Notes: generated by a model from the sequence alone, not told the origin. Shown: positions 23,173-36,020, counted from the first letter of the stretch. The stretch is DNA of 64,000 nt from Capsicum annuum (GCF_002878395.1 NW_025892834.1:76941-140940); one strand, 5' to 3'. Numbers and translations are program-made.

Positions 23173-24888
23173 CCATAGAGCCAGGTCCTGCGTGATAAGC
23201 CTCGCGAGATGGACCTCATTTCTAGACAAAATTTTCTTCTATTCACTTTATTTTAAGGGTGTTTTAGTCATTTTACCTCTTTGGAAACTGTTATTTTTTT
23301 ACTTTAAAACATCTTAGAAGAATTAGATGGTTAATTTTATAGAGAGAAAAAGGGAAAATATACCCTTATACTGTTAGATTAATTGTTTAATATGTCACTC
23401 ATTATACTTTCAGTTCAAATACTTTTTCAATTTAGTTAGGGTCTAACTATACCCCTTCCTTTGTAATTTTATGATGATTTACTCTTATTCTTGACACCCA
23501 CCAACTTAAACCATCTCAATTTCCTCCTCTTTAGGTTCTTTTCTTTTCTTGTCATCTTCCATTTCTTTTTTCTTCTCATTTTTAATGATTCAACTTCTCA
23601 TAAATCCTATCTCTTTAAAGTCTATGCTCCACCTATTTTTTTCATGTTGACTTACTATTTTTTTATCGTATATAGAAAAATTATTTTATGCATTTATACA
23701 TGATAATCTTTCTTAGTTGATTATTTCAAGTATATGTTTTAAGATATGATATTAGATCAAAAGATGATGGAAAAAAGAAATGATTTTTCTTATATATTGA
23801 AACTCCAAAAATTCCCTACAAAGCAGTTTATATGTTGTGAGGTAACAAGTTTTGATTGCTTTCGATTGTAATCAATCTAAGATGAACACTTGGACTGTGT
23901 ACCCCTGGCTTCCTAACTCCGTAGGTTTATTATACTCAATCCAACTATCTCACTTCTACACAAGCAGAATTTGATAAGCTAGGTATTGCCAATCGTCTTA
24001 TGAATGCTTTGATAAATCTAAATCTTCATCTTGTGAGTCTCAGGGGGGTTCCTTACTAACCCTTGTATTTGGTTCCAGTTTAATTATCACATTTTAGGTG
24101 TCAATTTATTAGACGAGAGTTGATAGTCTCAAATCACTGTTGTAATCTTCTTTTTCCAATCACAATCTCTCTTGTGAAGACGATCTACAAAATAGGTTGG
24201 TTCTCAGCATTGGCCACTGCTGAAAAAAGTATTTAAACTGAAGAAGATCACAATGCAAGTGTAAACAATGATTACGAAGAATATCACACTTCCCCTACTT
24301 TGTTGTTCTACTAGGGTTCCCGTAACCCTAGTGAAGGGATTAGCCACTTAGGATTTTAAGAAAGACCATGGAATTCAATAAAGAAAGCATATAATTAATC
24401 TCACAATGATGGAAGAATAAAACTCAAAGTCTGAAATTAATTAATCAACCAAAAACCAAGAACAAAGAGATTCCAAGATCAAAAGTCAATCTTTGAAATT
24501 AAATCTATGTTTTGTGAATAGTATGAGTATGTAAACTGACTAAAAACATCAAAAGAGTATTTATAGAGTACGTCAAAATCCTAGAAATCTAAACCAAAAC
24601 ATACAGGAAAAACTAAGTCGGAGGGCACTTACGACGCCACTTATGGGCCGTAAGTGGCACCTACGCCACATAGGTGGCCATCGTAGGTACCAGTCTTAAG
24701 TAATCTACAACAAATTTACCTTTACTAGTACCCACGCAGCGTAAGTGGTACTTACGTCCCATAGGTTGCCTCATCATAGGTAACAAAAAATCCTCACTTT
24801 TGTGGTTTCTCTGAACTTCACATCTCTGCAACTTGTACTGATACTTACGGCATCGTAGGTGGTATCTATGGGTTGTATGTTATCCTAA
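23173..24888 (-). other. Unclassified LTR-like repeat, probably minus strand
   Basis: No gene is present. On the minus strand there is a TATAAATA box (24558-24565), followed in the transcribed sense by a leader ending in 'aaccctagtagaa' near 24310, as in some plant LTRs. Upstream of the box (24630-24790) lies a cluster of short inverted repeats such as CCACTTA (24637-24643) with TAAGTGG (24651-24657). Copy 2 has the same at 42864-44573. LTR ends were not found, so the assignment is tentative. Confidence 0.4.
24558..24565 (-). promoter_or_regulatory. TATA box, minus strand
   Basis: TATAAATA on the minus strand is conserved in copy 2 at 44246-44253. It lies just downstream (in transcription sense) of an inverted-repeat cluster, fitting an LTR promoter. 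This is an inference only. Confidence 0.4.
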
Positions 24889-26695
24889 TGTAAGACATCA
24901 GAAAATTTTAATGATTTTATTTTTGACCCTCCTGCATACGTAATGTCAATTTCTGACTTGAATTATGTTAAGGGATGCTAAAGGGTGTTTTAAGAAAGTA
25001 TCAAAATTATTGAAAGGGATTTGGGACAATTTTGGAACTCCAAAGTAGTAAGCCTCTGAGAAAGTGGCGTGCCACACCACTTAACCTCCACAATAAGGGT
25101 GTGGCACGAAGGCTAAGCTCCATGATAGTGGCGTACCGCACCTCTATGTAAATTTTGTTCAGTTTTTGTGTTATTCACTTAGGGTGAGGGGTCTTTGGTC
25201 CTTATACCCTTTGCATGACTTTTAAATACTTTTAATTTTCAAAGATCAAAAACTATTATTCTCTTCTCAACTCCAACCAAACAAATCTAAAGGGTTTTTC
25301 AAGAAATCACTACTCCGGGCTCCAAACTTCAAATTGTCTTCAAATTCTTTGGTATTTCAGGAATGTTTCTCATCCTTAACTTGAATTATACATTGTATAA
25401 TCATTATTCGTGTGATTTTAATTGATGGGTTTGAAATTGGGTTGAGGTCTTTTGATAGTTGTTACTTGAATTGTATTTTCTATGATTTAAATGTGTTATT
25501 TACACTTTAACTGATTGTTTTTGGGACTGAATGGGTGCAGTATTATGAGGATTATAATAGGGAACATGGGTTTTCCCAGTTTGATGAAATTTTGGCTTGA
25601 TGATGGCATTAACCTCAATCCACTTTAAAAATCTTAATTTTGACGGACAATTTACATTATTTAACTTACCTTTGTAACATTACATTGAATTAAAGAATAA
25701 TGGACAATATAAATGGTATTGGAATGCCCTTGGTGGCATGCTTTTTAAACTTTAAATGGCACTTAGGAGTCTGATGGTTAAATGGTCTGGTATTCCATAA
25801 TTGAATTATCTTGGAAGCATATTGATATGGCGATACCATGTTGGAAAATGCCTTAAAACATACTCATTGGTTAGTGGGTGGGTTTATGTGTAAACTATTT
25901 TAATTTGTGTTAAAGGGATTTGTTGATCTCACCGTGAAGGTGTAGTCCTGGCGGACTAACATTGGAAACCACATTTGCCAACGAGGAGGGCTAAGCGATC
26001 GTGTTCTTGGTGCACACTTTATATTCTGGATGGATATCACCTTGTTATCTTTAATCTTTCCTTGATTTTTCTCGGTATGTGTGGCTAACACACTAAGGGC
26101 CTTCCGGCAGGGAGAGTCAGACTAATATAATTCGTGGGTGCCTTTAGGACGGAGCGATCTACACAGTTCAGGCTAGTATTTTAAACTCTCATGTTCATGA
26201 CCCTTGTCCCTACCCCAACATCCTATATATGTATTTATAAATGTTTTACATTTGGTTTTGTCAGGTTTTTAGCAATGGCATTATTTTATCCGTCTTTCCT
26301 AAGTTACATGCCCGTGTTCGTTCCACTGGCCGTCCCTGGATGCTACATCATTTCATGATGTAGGGTTTGAGGGATTTCCATTTTCTCCTTGAAGCATTAG
26401 GTGGTTTGGTACTCATGTGGATCTGCTATGAAGTGGTGAGCCTCCATCTTTTGAAAGGCCCAGTCTTTTCACTTGTTTTTTTTTAGTTCTTAGTATTTAT
26501 TTTTAGATTCTTTCTGTCATAGTCGGAGGAATGTCCCAATTTAGTTTGGTATTCTGGTTTTACAGGCTTTTGTGGGCAAGTGTTAGAATAATCAGTCATT
26601 TTGTTTTGACTCTTGGATTTCATTTGATTCACCTATCTTTATTTCAATTTTGGTTGGCTTCCGTTGTTTATATTTATTATGCTCTAGAGGTTAGG
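24889..26695 (+). repeat. LTR E, copy 1, 3' end deleted
   Basis: It begins TGTAAGACATC and parallels 44574-46365 in copy 2, where the end GGTTCAGGTCATGACA is preserved. It contains a short CpG/hairpin block with GTGGCGTGCCACACCAC near 25063-25079. In copy 1 the last 74 bases and about 818 further bases are missing; the break falls on a shared AGG triplet. No internal region or primer site follows in either copy. Confidence 0.6.
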
Positions 26696-27711
26696 CTAAG
26701 CCTCCTTGGCACTACAATTAAGTTAAGGGTCCATTTATCAACAAATATTTTCTTTTATTCTGTCCTTATTTCTCCCTTTTTCTTTTTACTTGCTTATTTA
26801 GGTAGGGTGTGGTTTCTTTTATTTATTAAGTTGCTTTTTTTTCTTTTTTTTTTTCATTTTTTTCCTACCGCATCCACCCCTTATTTTTCCCTCTTATTTA
26901 CACTTTTCTTCATACCCACTTTTAATCACCTGCCCCTATGATAGCCACACTTAATTTAACTGATCTGCCTGAGTTGAGGTGCACAATGTCCAAGAAGGAC
27001 TAGGAACAAAATAGGTTTCTTGTAACTAAATTGGAAGGTGAAAGATGTAAACAAAAAAAATAGTCAATATAGTCTCAAAATAGGGATCAAGGGATACTTA
27101 TTCACATTTGGAAGGTCATTTATACTAAAGGTAGACTGATTCAAGAATGACCTATGATCCTTTTCTAACCGACTATCCTACAATCTAGGAAAGACTAATC
27201 GGGCAAGTTCTAGATTCAACACACAAAGGGAACTAAGTAAGCATCTCACACCCACATAACATAGGGTTGTATCATAAACTACTACCTATCTGGTTCATGC
27301 AAATGCTAGCTATGATTCTTTTGTCCCTAATCCTAGTGCCATAACGATATTTACAGTGGTCACATATATATGCATATCATATATTTAAAAACAAATTATT
27401 TTGATGGGATATCATTTTTCTCAAAAAAACACTTTAAGCACAAACAAAATCTAGCAACTGCCTTAGGTACTTATTTTTCTCCTAGATACACAAATACAAC
27501 ACAAAACATTGTGAAACAAAACACAATACAACAAAATTAAGTTTTAGACAAGGGAATTATACTATCATAAAATGAATGATGGAAAAAGAAGCGTGATAAC
27601 AAAAAACAGTGATAGATGCAGTACATCCCCACCCCCAACTAAATGATGACATATTGTCTTCAGTGCATGACCACAACATAAATCAAGGGAGCGAAGACAT
27701 ACTTGGGATGC
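26696..27711 (+). other. Unclassified repeat, no gene seen
   Basis: It starts with pyrimidine-rich tracts, then an A-rich stretch with 'catccccacccccaact' near 27623. It matches 47184-48201 in copy 2. A long open frame at 26531-26941, at its left edge, is a by-product of T-rich sequence. Confidence 0.5.
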
Positions 27712-30137
27712 TGTCATACCCCGTACTTTTCTTAGTCCCGTTTAGCTCCTAGTGTGACAGGGGTCAACTATAAAAATGTATAACTCTTGATACGTGTAGA
27801 ATTTTCCATCTCTAGACCCACCAAATAGTAGATAATTGAATTAGCTTTCCAACAAAACTAATCTCACCTTAATCTGATACTTGGGTGAGAAGTTATGGAA
27901 CTTTTAGTGAAAATCAGTGGAGCACCACATCGTGGTGAAGTACAGATTTGCAATTGTCTATTTTCTAGTAGATCACCACGATTACACCACATCGCGGTGA
28001 AGCCCAAAATCCCATTTGTCCCTTTCTATTAGCTCACCGTGATTGGCTAGTGTCGCGCTAGAAATTGCGGTAGAGTGGAAAATGGCACTCGTCCTTTTCC
28101 AGTGACGCTACGCGATTATGTCGCATCGCACCAAAGCCCAAAATGGCACTCTTCCTTTTTCTAGTAAGTCACTGCTATGGCACCACGTCGTTGTGGAGTG
28201 CAAAATCAGGATTTTTAGTTTTGAATTAAATTTTCCAAAGGGAAATCTAGTCATTTCCCAAGCCCCCAAATTGTAAAAAACATAAGATTAAACCTATTCT
28301 AAGCCTAATACGCTCATTATTCACAAGATTCCTCTCCAAGAAACCCTAGAACTTCAATTTCAAATCATCAAGAAACCCAAATTCCACCATTCTTTTTCCA
28401 AGATAACCCAAAATTCAAGATTCCCAATTCAAGATCTTCAAGAAACAATCTTCAAGAGCACAAATCGGAACTCAAAGTTCAAAATTTTTCATTTATTCAT
28501 CTATTAAGGTATGTGGGATTTTCAACAAGGATAATTCTTTCATCCTTGTGTCCAAAATTAGTTTTTTTTAAGTTAATTTCACATGAATTTACTTGAAGTT
28601 TCAAATTAGAGTTCATACCAAAATCTTGTTATTTGAAGATTATGATCCTACAAGTGATTTAGATGTTGAATTGTGTGTCTACCTTCATATTTTTATACGT
28701 GTGACATTAGTTTCTAGATTTAGAATTGGATTATCAAGATTTTCATTATTTAGCATGAACTTTATCAAATTGATGCATGGGTTACTAGCCCTAGTTTAAA
28801 TATTGATATTTCAAGAAGATTATGCTATTAAGCATCCCATGATTAGTTTATAGTCATATTTTGAACAAAGATTTGATCTTTTGATCCTTAGCTTAGATAT
28901 GGAATCTACTTTAGAGTTTCATTACAGTTTATAGTAAACAGATGTATGATTGGTTTGATTGTAAACCCTTATACTAGTTTTAAAAGTGGATTTCCTTTAG
29001 AAAGAGCATACAGATTAAATGGAGTAGTATTTAGCACTGAGTTGGGTATGTTTACATGCCCTGAAACTACGAACTAACGTATGTTTTGATTATCAGATTA
29101 TTGTTATTTCTATATGGATGACAGTTATAGATGTGATCACTTAGCTTAGGTTATACTCCTTGGTAAGAGGATAACACCTCTCCTTAACGTGAGGTTTTCT
29201 CATTATAGAACTAGATGTTGGACACTATGATAGCTCACATAGTGTATGTCAGTTAGATTCCTACAGAAAAGAGTAAAAATAACAAAAAAGATTTTAGAAA
29301 CTAAGTGTAAAGGCTCACGATTTTATTCATTGTTTTATATAAGTCATTAGCTACTAGATTTCAACTTTCAATTTACAGATACAGAGGTGAGTCATTTTGC
29401 ACTTAGCATGTATGATTTGAAAAAATAGATTTCAAGCACAGATTTAGAACTAAGTGTGGTGTCTCACAATATTCATATAGTATGTTTTGTCATTCATGAT
29501 TTATGATTACAACTTTTAATTACTCAATCTAAAGTGAGCCATTATTACTTAGCATGCATTATTTATGAGAAAGATATATGTATTCCCTCACTGTTTTACT
29601 ATGCATTTCACCCCCATAAACTCAGTACATTCTAGAAGTACTAATCCACGTATATGTCTATGTTCTACATTGTCTTATAATGTAGATTTAGGTTCTCAGT
29701 TTCAGCAACATGAGTGATTTCGAGCATCTCTATCTATATCCTAACAGTTGGTGAGTTCTCATAGTTCAGGGACCCAGTCATTCAGATTATTATAACTTAT
29801 TACAGTAGTTGATTCAGTATTTTCAGTCAGTTTGAGTTAGATGGGGGCTTGTCCCAGTGGCTCTCTAGTTGTTAGTAGTAGAGGCTTGTTAGACTGCTAG
29901 TTATGATTCGGATTTCTAGTGTTGATTGTTTAGAATTTTAAGTCTGATATTTTTAGATATTATATTTAGATAATTTTAGATTACCTCAGACAAAATTCTA
30001 TATTTTAGCTTTGATTATATATCTATATTTCTTTATTATGATCTCAGATTTAGTAGAAGGCTTACAGGGTTAGCTTAAGGCTACTTGAAGTCTTGAGCAC
30101 CGTGTGACGTCTCGAGACTTATTTTTAGGGTGTTACA
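27712..30137 (+). repeat. 5' LTR of B1
   Basis: 2426 bases from TGTCATACCCC to GGGTGTTACA. The hairpin array lies at 27905-28205. A 'aaaccctagaac' leader follows near 28340. No convincing TATA box is seen. Confidence 0.9.
27905..28205 (+). repeat. CpG-rich module array, 5' LTR B1
   Basis: Five degenerate units of about 60-70 bases each open with an AGTRR-type phrase and a CACCRCGAT core and close with GTCCYTTTYC. The first has the perfect hairpin CACCAC-atc-GTGGTG (27923-27937). In B2 the same hairpin reads CACCGC-atc-GCGGTG, so both arms changed and pairing is kept. Confidence 0.7.
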
Positions 30138-30141
30138 AACT

Positions 30142-30154
30142 TGGTAATAGAGCC
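30142..30154 (+). other. Primer binding site, B1
   Basis: TGGTAATAGAGCC starts 5 bases after the LTR end. It is an initiator-Met tRNA match with two changes. Confidence 0.8.
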
Positions 30155-30345
30155 TAAGGTTATAAGAGTCCTTGGGAGTCAGACAAGCCGCATTACATAG
30201 AGTCTTAATCATGGGTGTGAAGCGCACCACATTTATGAGCAGGAGGCTACGGGACATTTTAGGAAATCATACTTTTCTTTCATGATATATCATACTTACA
30301 GTGTGTCTATTGCTTTTATCTCGTGCTCATATATGATAGTTGAAT

Positions 30346-31500
30346 ATGCCTCATCGCTGAGCTAATACACACAGAAATGATAACCAGCCACCCTAGCTTG
30401 CTGACTTTTTAAATGAGAATGTATCCTATGCTGAATTTTGGGCTACCTTTCACACATTATCCCTAGCTGTTATTATAAATATTTAGGGTAACCATCAGGC
30501 AGGAATCCCACTTCAGTAAAAGGGTTATTTTGCAGTATCCAGAATTCGTGACCTCATGAGAATGAATTCGCCTGAGTTCTTTGGGACAAAAGATGGTGAG
30601 GACCTATAACTTTACTTAGATATGATAAGAAAGATCACCTAGATTATGCATATTACTTAAAAAAAGAGAGTAGAGTTGGCATTCTATAGCCTAAAGGATA
30701 TGGCGTATGATTGGGTGGTTATGTGGAATTATGGTAGAGGTAAGAATGCAGCTTTTATGAGTTGGCAGGTATTTTAGGATGTGTTTCTAGACAGGCTTTT
30801 TCCATTTGAAATGAGAGAAGCTAAGGTAGAGGAGTTTATAAACCTGATACAGGGCTCAATAACAGTGAAGGAGTACTACCTTAAGTTCAACCAGTTATCT
30901 AAGTATGCCCCTGATACGATGGTTAACCCTAGGAAGATTATGAGTAAGTTTGTTACTGGAGTATCTAGTTTGGTAGTCAAGGAGTGTAGGACTGCCATAC
31001 TTATTGGGGACATGGATCTTGCTAGGCTGATGATTCATGCTTAACAAATTGAGGCAGAAAAGTTGAAGGGGAGAGAGAGGGGAAATAAAAAGGCTAGAAC
31101 CAGGCAGTTTGAGTATGGCCAGACAAGGTTTGGAGAGGGAAATCATTCACAATTTCAAAGTCACTCATCTATGCCAGTGCCATTTCAACCAGTTCTCTTG
31201 CCCCTAAATCTAGGTAGAAGTAGTGGGGTAAGGATTTTATGTTCAGATCTTAAAATAGTATGAGTGGAAAACCCAGTTATCCTTTATGTGCTAAGTGTAG
31301 TAAGAATTATCTTGGTGAGTATTGGTTGGGACAAAAAGGTTGTTATGGTTATGTTAAGTTGGTACATGGAATCAAAGAGTGTTCTTATTCTAAGTAGGGA
31401 AACAGTTATGTTCATCCCCAGATTCAGGCTACTAGTGCACCAGCTCCTCTAGGTCACCCAGTCCTTTCTCAGGGCACATCATCCAGTACCGGTGGCGATC
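30346..31500 (+). pseudogene. gag: Gag remnant, B1
   Basis: ATG 30346 gives MPHR, then a stop where B2 reads Arg (CGA to TGA), then ANTHRNDNQPP as in B2. Capsid landmarks include RIRDLMRMNSPEFFG, LKDMAYDWVVMW, FLDRLFPFEMREAKVEEF and YYLKFNQLSKYAPDTM, with 30781-31044 open. A degenerate zinc knuckle near 31353-31393 has its second Cys changed to Tyr. TAG replaces Gln near 30387, 30513, 30607 and 31042. The product would be the element's coat protein; none can be made. Confidence 0.85.
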
Positions 31501-31559
31501 AGTGCTAGAATTGGTTTTATGCTTTACCATCCCATCAGGAGTAGGAGATTTCACCAAAT

Positions 31560-31838
31560 GTTGTTACTGGTATGCTTCTTATCTTTCATGTTGATGTTTA
31601 TGTGTTGTTAGTCCCCGGGTTAAATCTCTCTTATGTGACCTTACTAGTTGCAGTAAATTTAGAAGTAGGTCCTGAAAAGCTTTCTAAGCCCTTCTTAGTT
31701 TCTACCCTAGTGGGTGAGTCAGTTGTTTCCAAACAGATCTATAGAAAGTGTCCTATCACTGTCCTTCATAAGATCATGTTAGCAGACTTGATAGAGATAG
31801 ATATGGTTGACTTTGACCTTATTCTGGGCTTGGATTGA
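31560..31838 (+). pseudogene. Retropepsin remnant, B1
   Basis: The protease domain is recognisable from VTGML, the active-site region LLVPGLNLSYVT, then VGESVV, YRKCPITV and DFDLILGLD. The catalytic Asp of the LLDPG motif reads Val, so the enzyme is lost apart from any stop. The following Trp is TGA (31836-31838). Compared with B2, about 66 bases are deleted just after this point (near 31850). Confidence 0.82.
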
Positions 31839-31849
31839 CTCCATTCTAG

Positions 31850-32904
31850 ACCAGGAAGTCTTTGAGTGGGAAGGTAATTCAGTGTCTCCCAAGAGTTATT
31901 TTATATCCTATATTAAAGCTAGAAATTTGATCTCAAAAGGGTGCATTTATCATCTAGTACGAGTCAAAGACACTAAGTCTGAGGCTCCAATAGTTCAATC
32001 AGTCTGTGTAGTCAATGAGTTTCCTAAATTTTTTCCCAAAGATTTCTCGGGGGTACCTACCGATAGGGAAATAGAATTTGGTATTGACCTTCTTCTAGAT
32101 ACTCAGCCTATCTCCATGCCTCCATATCAAATAGCTCCCGCCAAGCTTAAGGAGTTAAAAGAGCAGCTTAAAGACCTCTTAGATAAAGGTTTCATAAGGC
32201 CTAATATCTCTCCATGGGGTGCTCCCTTCCTATTCGTGTGAAAGAAAGGTGGTTCTTTGCAAATGTGCAGTGACTATCGTCAGCTAAATAAAGTCATTGT
32301 GAAAAACAAATATCTTCTTCCTAGAATTTATGACTTGTTTGACCAACTCTAGGGTGCAAGTTATTTCTCCAAGGTAGACCTTAGATTCAGCTATCATCAG
32401 CTTCGAGTAAGGGAATGTGATATTCCAAAGACATCTCTCAGAACTTGTTATGGTTATTTTGAGTCTCTAGTCATGTCCTTTGGGTTGACAAATACCCCAT
32501 CAACCTTCATGGACTTCATGAATAGTGTGTTCAAACAGTATTTGGGCATATTTATTATAGTCTTTATTGATGATATCCTTGTCTATTCTCGTAGTGAGGA
32601 TGACCATGCAGACCATCTTAGAATTGTGTTACAAACTCTTAGAGATCACCAGTTGTTTCCCAAATTTTGCAAATGTGAATTTTGTCTAAGATCAATAACT
32701 TTCCTCAGTCATATTGTTTCCAGTGAGGGCATTACAGTAGATCCCCAAAAGATAGAAGTAGTAAGAAATTGGCCTAGACTTATCTCTCCATCAAACATTA
32801 GGAGTTTTTTGGGTTTAGCTGGATATTACAGACGTTTTGTTGAGGGTTTTTCATCTATTGTATCTCCCATGTCTAGATTAACTCATAAGAAAGTTAATTT
32901 TTAG
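31850..32904 (+). pseudogene. Reverse transcriptase remnant, B1
   Basis: The order is [39 protein letters not shown], then TGA for Trp in LFVWKK (32239), [20 protein letters not shown] and the intact catalytic [18 protein letters not shown] (Asp pair near 32569-32574). It continues through the thumb [15 protein letters not shown] and ends near the RNase H boundary at TAG 32902. The stretch 32473-32904 is 143 open codons. A TAG stands for Gln in DLFDQLQG near 32350. It is less decayed than the RT of element A. Confidence 0.9.
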
Positions 32905-33575
32905 TGGTCAGATTCCTATGAGAGGAGTTTTCAGAAGTTGAAGACTAGACTCACTTCAGCCCCAATTTTAGAGCTACCTGATGGTACAGATAGATTCGTT
33001 GTCTATTTTGATGCTTCTAGAATTGGTTTGGATTGTGTTTTGATATAGAGAGGTAAGGTTATAGCCTATGCCTCTAGACAGCTTAAGCCTCACAAAAATA
33101 ACTACCCTACCCATGATCTTGAGCTAGCTGCTCTTGTATTTGCATTAAAATTTAGAGGCACTATCTTTATGGGGTGCATGTTGATGCATTCACGGATCAC
33201 AAAAGATTGCAATATGTATTTACTTAGAGGGAGTTAAATCTTCATCAGAGAAGGTGGTTAAAATTGCTGAAAGATTATGATATGAGTGTGTAGTATCATC
33301 TGGGCAAGGCCAATGTAGTGGCAGACACCCTTAGTAGACTTTCTATGGACAGTGTGGCTCATGTGGAAAGTGATAAGAACGAATTAGTTTGGGAAGTTTG
33401 CCGATTAGCTAGATTAGGTGTGAGATTTGTTAACTCCCTTGAGGGGAATGTTTGGGTTTAGAGTAGTTCAGAATCTTTTAGTTTCTAAAGTAAAAAAGAA
33501 ACAGGATAAGGATTCGAGTTTGGTCAAATTAAAGGGTTTTGTTAAAGACCAAAAGGTAGAGGTTTTCTCCTAAGG
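32905..33575 (+). pseudogene. RNase H and linker, B1
   Basis: It shows [31 protein letters not shown] (first Asp kept, neighbouring Cys lost), [20 protein letters not shown] (Glu kept, unlike elements A and C), [25 protein letters not shown] and the ADTLSRLSMDS end. TAG or stop codons lie near 33046, 33225 and 33291; frameshifts near 33152 and 33478. The linker to the integrase holds KKKQDKDSSLVKLKG and ends with TAA 33571. Confidence 0.85.
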
Positions 33576-33579
33576 GGGA

Positions 33580-34911
33580 GATGGTGTGTTGAGATACCAG
33601 AGTAGATTATGTGTGCCATGTGTTGATAATTTAAGGCAGTAGATTATGGAAGAAATACATGGTGCGCATTACTCCATTCATCCAGAAGACACCAAGATGT
33701 ACCACGATTTGTGGGAAGTCTGTTGGTGGAATGGTATGAAGAAAGATATCGTAGAATTTATAGCCAAGTGTGCACGTTGTCAATAGGTTAAGTTAGAGCA
33801 CCAAATATCTGGTGGCATATTACAGGAATTTAGTATTCCCACTTGGAGGTAGAAAGAGGTGAACATGGACTTTGTGATAGGATTACCCTATTCGTGTCGT
33901 CATCATGATTCCATTTGGGTTATTGTAGATAGATTGACCAAATCAGCCTATTTCTTGCCAGTTCACACATCCTATACAGCTAAAGATTATGATAAGTTGT
34001 ATATCAGAGAGTTGGTTAGATTGCATGGAGTTCCCTTGTCTATCATCTCAGATAGGGGTACTCAATTTACCTCTCAATTTTGGAAAACCTTTCAGAAAGG
34101 TCTTGATACCCAAGTTCATCTCAATTTATCTTTTCACCCGCAAACAGATAGTCAGGCAAAGAGGATCAGTCAGACTCTAGAGGATATGTTGAGGGTATGT
34201 GTTCTTGATTTCAAAGGGAGTTGGGATGACCACTTGTTGTTGATTGAGTTTGCCTATAGTAACAGTTACCATTTTAGTATTCAGATGGCCCCGTTTGAGC
34301 GAAGATGTGGATCACCCATCGATTGGTTTGAAGTGGGTGAGGCCACTTTGATTGGGCCAGATATGGTGTTTGAATCCATGGAGAAAGTTCAGTTGATTCG
34401 AGATAGATTAAAAGAAGCTCAGAGTCATCAAAAATCTAATATAGACATAAGAAAAAGAGATCTTGAGTTTAAAGTAGATGATCTTATGTATTTGAAGGTT
34501 TCACCCATGAAGAGGGTGAAGAGATTTGGCAAAAAGGGGAAGCTTAGTCCCTGATATGTGGGTCCCTACAAGATTTTGAGTTGTGTGGGAAAGGTAGCGT
34601 ATGAGCTTGAGCTACTTGCAGACTTGTTATCAATTCACCCAGTGTTCTATGTATCCTTATTAAAGAAGTGCATGGACGATTCAGCTGTTGTAGTCCCTCT
34701 AGAAAGCACAAATATTTAGAATAACCTTTCATACAAAGAACTTCTGGTAGAGATTCTTGATAACCAGATCCGTAGACTAAGGAACAAAGAAGTTTCCTTT
34801 GTCAATGTTCTGAGGCAAAATCAGTCCGTTGAGGGTGCTACTTGGGAAGAAGAAGTAGACATGCAAACCAAGTATCCTCACCTCTTCTCCACAAACTCAG
34901 ATTTAGCCTAA
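33580..34911 (+). pseudogene. Integrase with chromodomain-like tail, B1
   Basis: The zinc domain has HYSIHPEDTKMYH and KCARC. The core has NMDFVIGLP, IISDRGTQF and TLEDML, so the full DDE set is still readable inside the 231-codon open stretch 33859-34554. GPYKIL and PVFYVSLLKK follow, then a tail with VEILDNQIRRLRNKEVSFV, ATWEEEVDMQTKYPHLF and the natural stop TAA 34909-34911. TAG or TGA breaks it near 33641, 33784, 33850, 34552 and 34718. It is one of the best-kept integrases of the window but still not translatable as a whole. Confidence 0.9.
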
Positions 34912-35124
34912 GGTAACAGTCTTCCTTAATTCAGCTCTTTTCCAGTCTCAGTTTCAGCCATGTGATTATCTTCATGTCAATTTATGCATTCGCATATTAG
35001 TTTAGTCACTCAGTATGAGTTAGATATAGTCATGCATTTTTGTTACAGTTGTGCATACCAGCATATAGTCTTAGTTCCTCAGTATCCTCAGTTTAACTAG
35101 TCTCATTCAAGGATAAATGTTCCC

Positions 35125-35134
35125 AAGGGGGAGA
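35125..35134 (+). other. Polypurine tract, B1
   Basis: AAGGGGGAGA lies just before the 3' LTR start at 35138 and is identical to the tract of element A. The preceding 34912-35124 is noncoding. Confidence 0.85.
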
Positions 35135-35137
35135 TAT

Positions 35138-36020
35138 TGTAATACCCCATACTTTTCTTAGACCCGTTAGCTCCTAGGGTGTCAAGGGTCAACTACAAAA
35201 ATGTATAACTCTTGATACGGGTAGAATTTTCCAGTTCTAGACCCACCAAATAGTAGATAATTGAATTAGCTTTCTAACGATACCTATTTTACCTTAATCC
35301 GATACTCGGGTGAGAAGTTATAGCGCTTTTAGTGAAAAACAGTAGAGTACCAAGATAGCACCGCGTCGTGGTGAAGTGCAGATTTGCAATTGTCCATTTT
35401 CCAGTGGAGCACCGTGATTATACAGCATCGCGGTGAATCCTAAAATCCCATTTATCCCATTCCAGTAGCTCACCACGAATGGCCAGTGTCTTGCTAGAAA
35501 TTGCAGTGGAGTATAACACTGTGTCGTGGTGGAGTGCAATATGGCTCTCGTCCTTTTTCAGTGATGCAACGCGATTACACCACGTCGCACCAGAACCTAA
35601 AATGGCTCTTGTCCCTTTTACAGAAAGCCATTGCGATGGCTCTGTGTCATGGTAGAGTGCAAAATCGGAACTTCTAGTTCCGAATTAAATTTTCTAAAGG
35701 GTAATCTAGTCATTTCCCAAGCCCCGAAATTGTGAAAAATACAAGATTAACCCATTCTAAACCTAATATGCTCATTTTCACAAGATTCCTCTCCAGGAAA
35801 CCCTAGAACTTTAATTTCAAATCCTCAAGAAACCCAACTTCCACCATTCTTTTTCCAAGATAATCCAAAATTCAAGATTCCCAATTCAAGATCTTCAAGA
35901 AACAATCTTCAAGTGCACAAATAGGAACTCAAAGTTCAAGCTTCTTCATTTATTCATCAATTAAGGTATGCGGGGTTTTCAACAAGGATAATTCTTTCAT
36001 CCTTGTGTCCAAAATTAGTT
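35138..36020 (+). repeat. 3' LTR of B1, truncated
   Basis: The first 883 bases of the LTR start TGTAATACCCC. The hairpin module array is at about 35335-35660. The LTR stops after CAAAATTAGTT at 36020, where the tandem-duplication junction lies. Confidence 0.88.

Larger units (their letters stand above)
6656..36020 (+). repeat. Tandem duplication, copy 1
   Basis: The order solo LTR, unclassified repeat, hAT MITE, LTR E and element B matches 36028-59916 throughout at roughly nine bases in ten by eye. Copy 1 alone holds element A (11844-22263). Copy 2 alone holds the LINE, the 3.9-kb non-autonomous element and an 892-base segment at LTR E. Copy 1 ends inside the 3' LTR of B1. Confidence 0.85.
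27712..36020 (+). mobile_element. Ty3/Tekay-like retrotransposon B1, 3' LTR truncated
   Basis: It is 8.3 kb: a complete 5' LTR, iMet-type primer site, gag-pro-RT-RNaseH-integrase with chromodomain-like tail, a polypurine tract and the first 883 bases of the 3' LTR. The 3' LTR is cut where copy 2 of the tandem duplication begins. The left flank GGGATGC is identical to that of B2 (48195-48201), so B1 and B2 descend from one insertion. It is related to element A in coding sequence and PPT but has a different LTR. Confidence 0.9.

Noticed and set aside
26531..26941. 136-codon open frame rich in Phe and Leu
   Set aside because: It is a by-product of T-rich sequence inside LTR E and its flank, and it is not kept open in copy 2.
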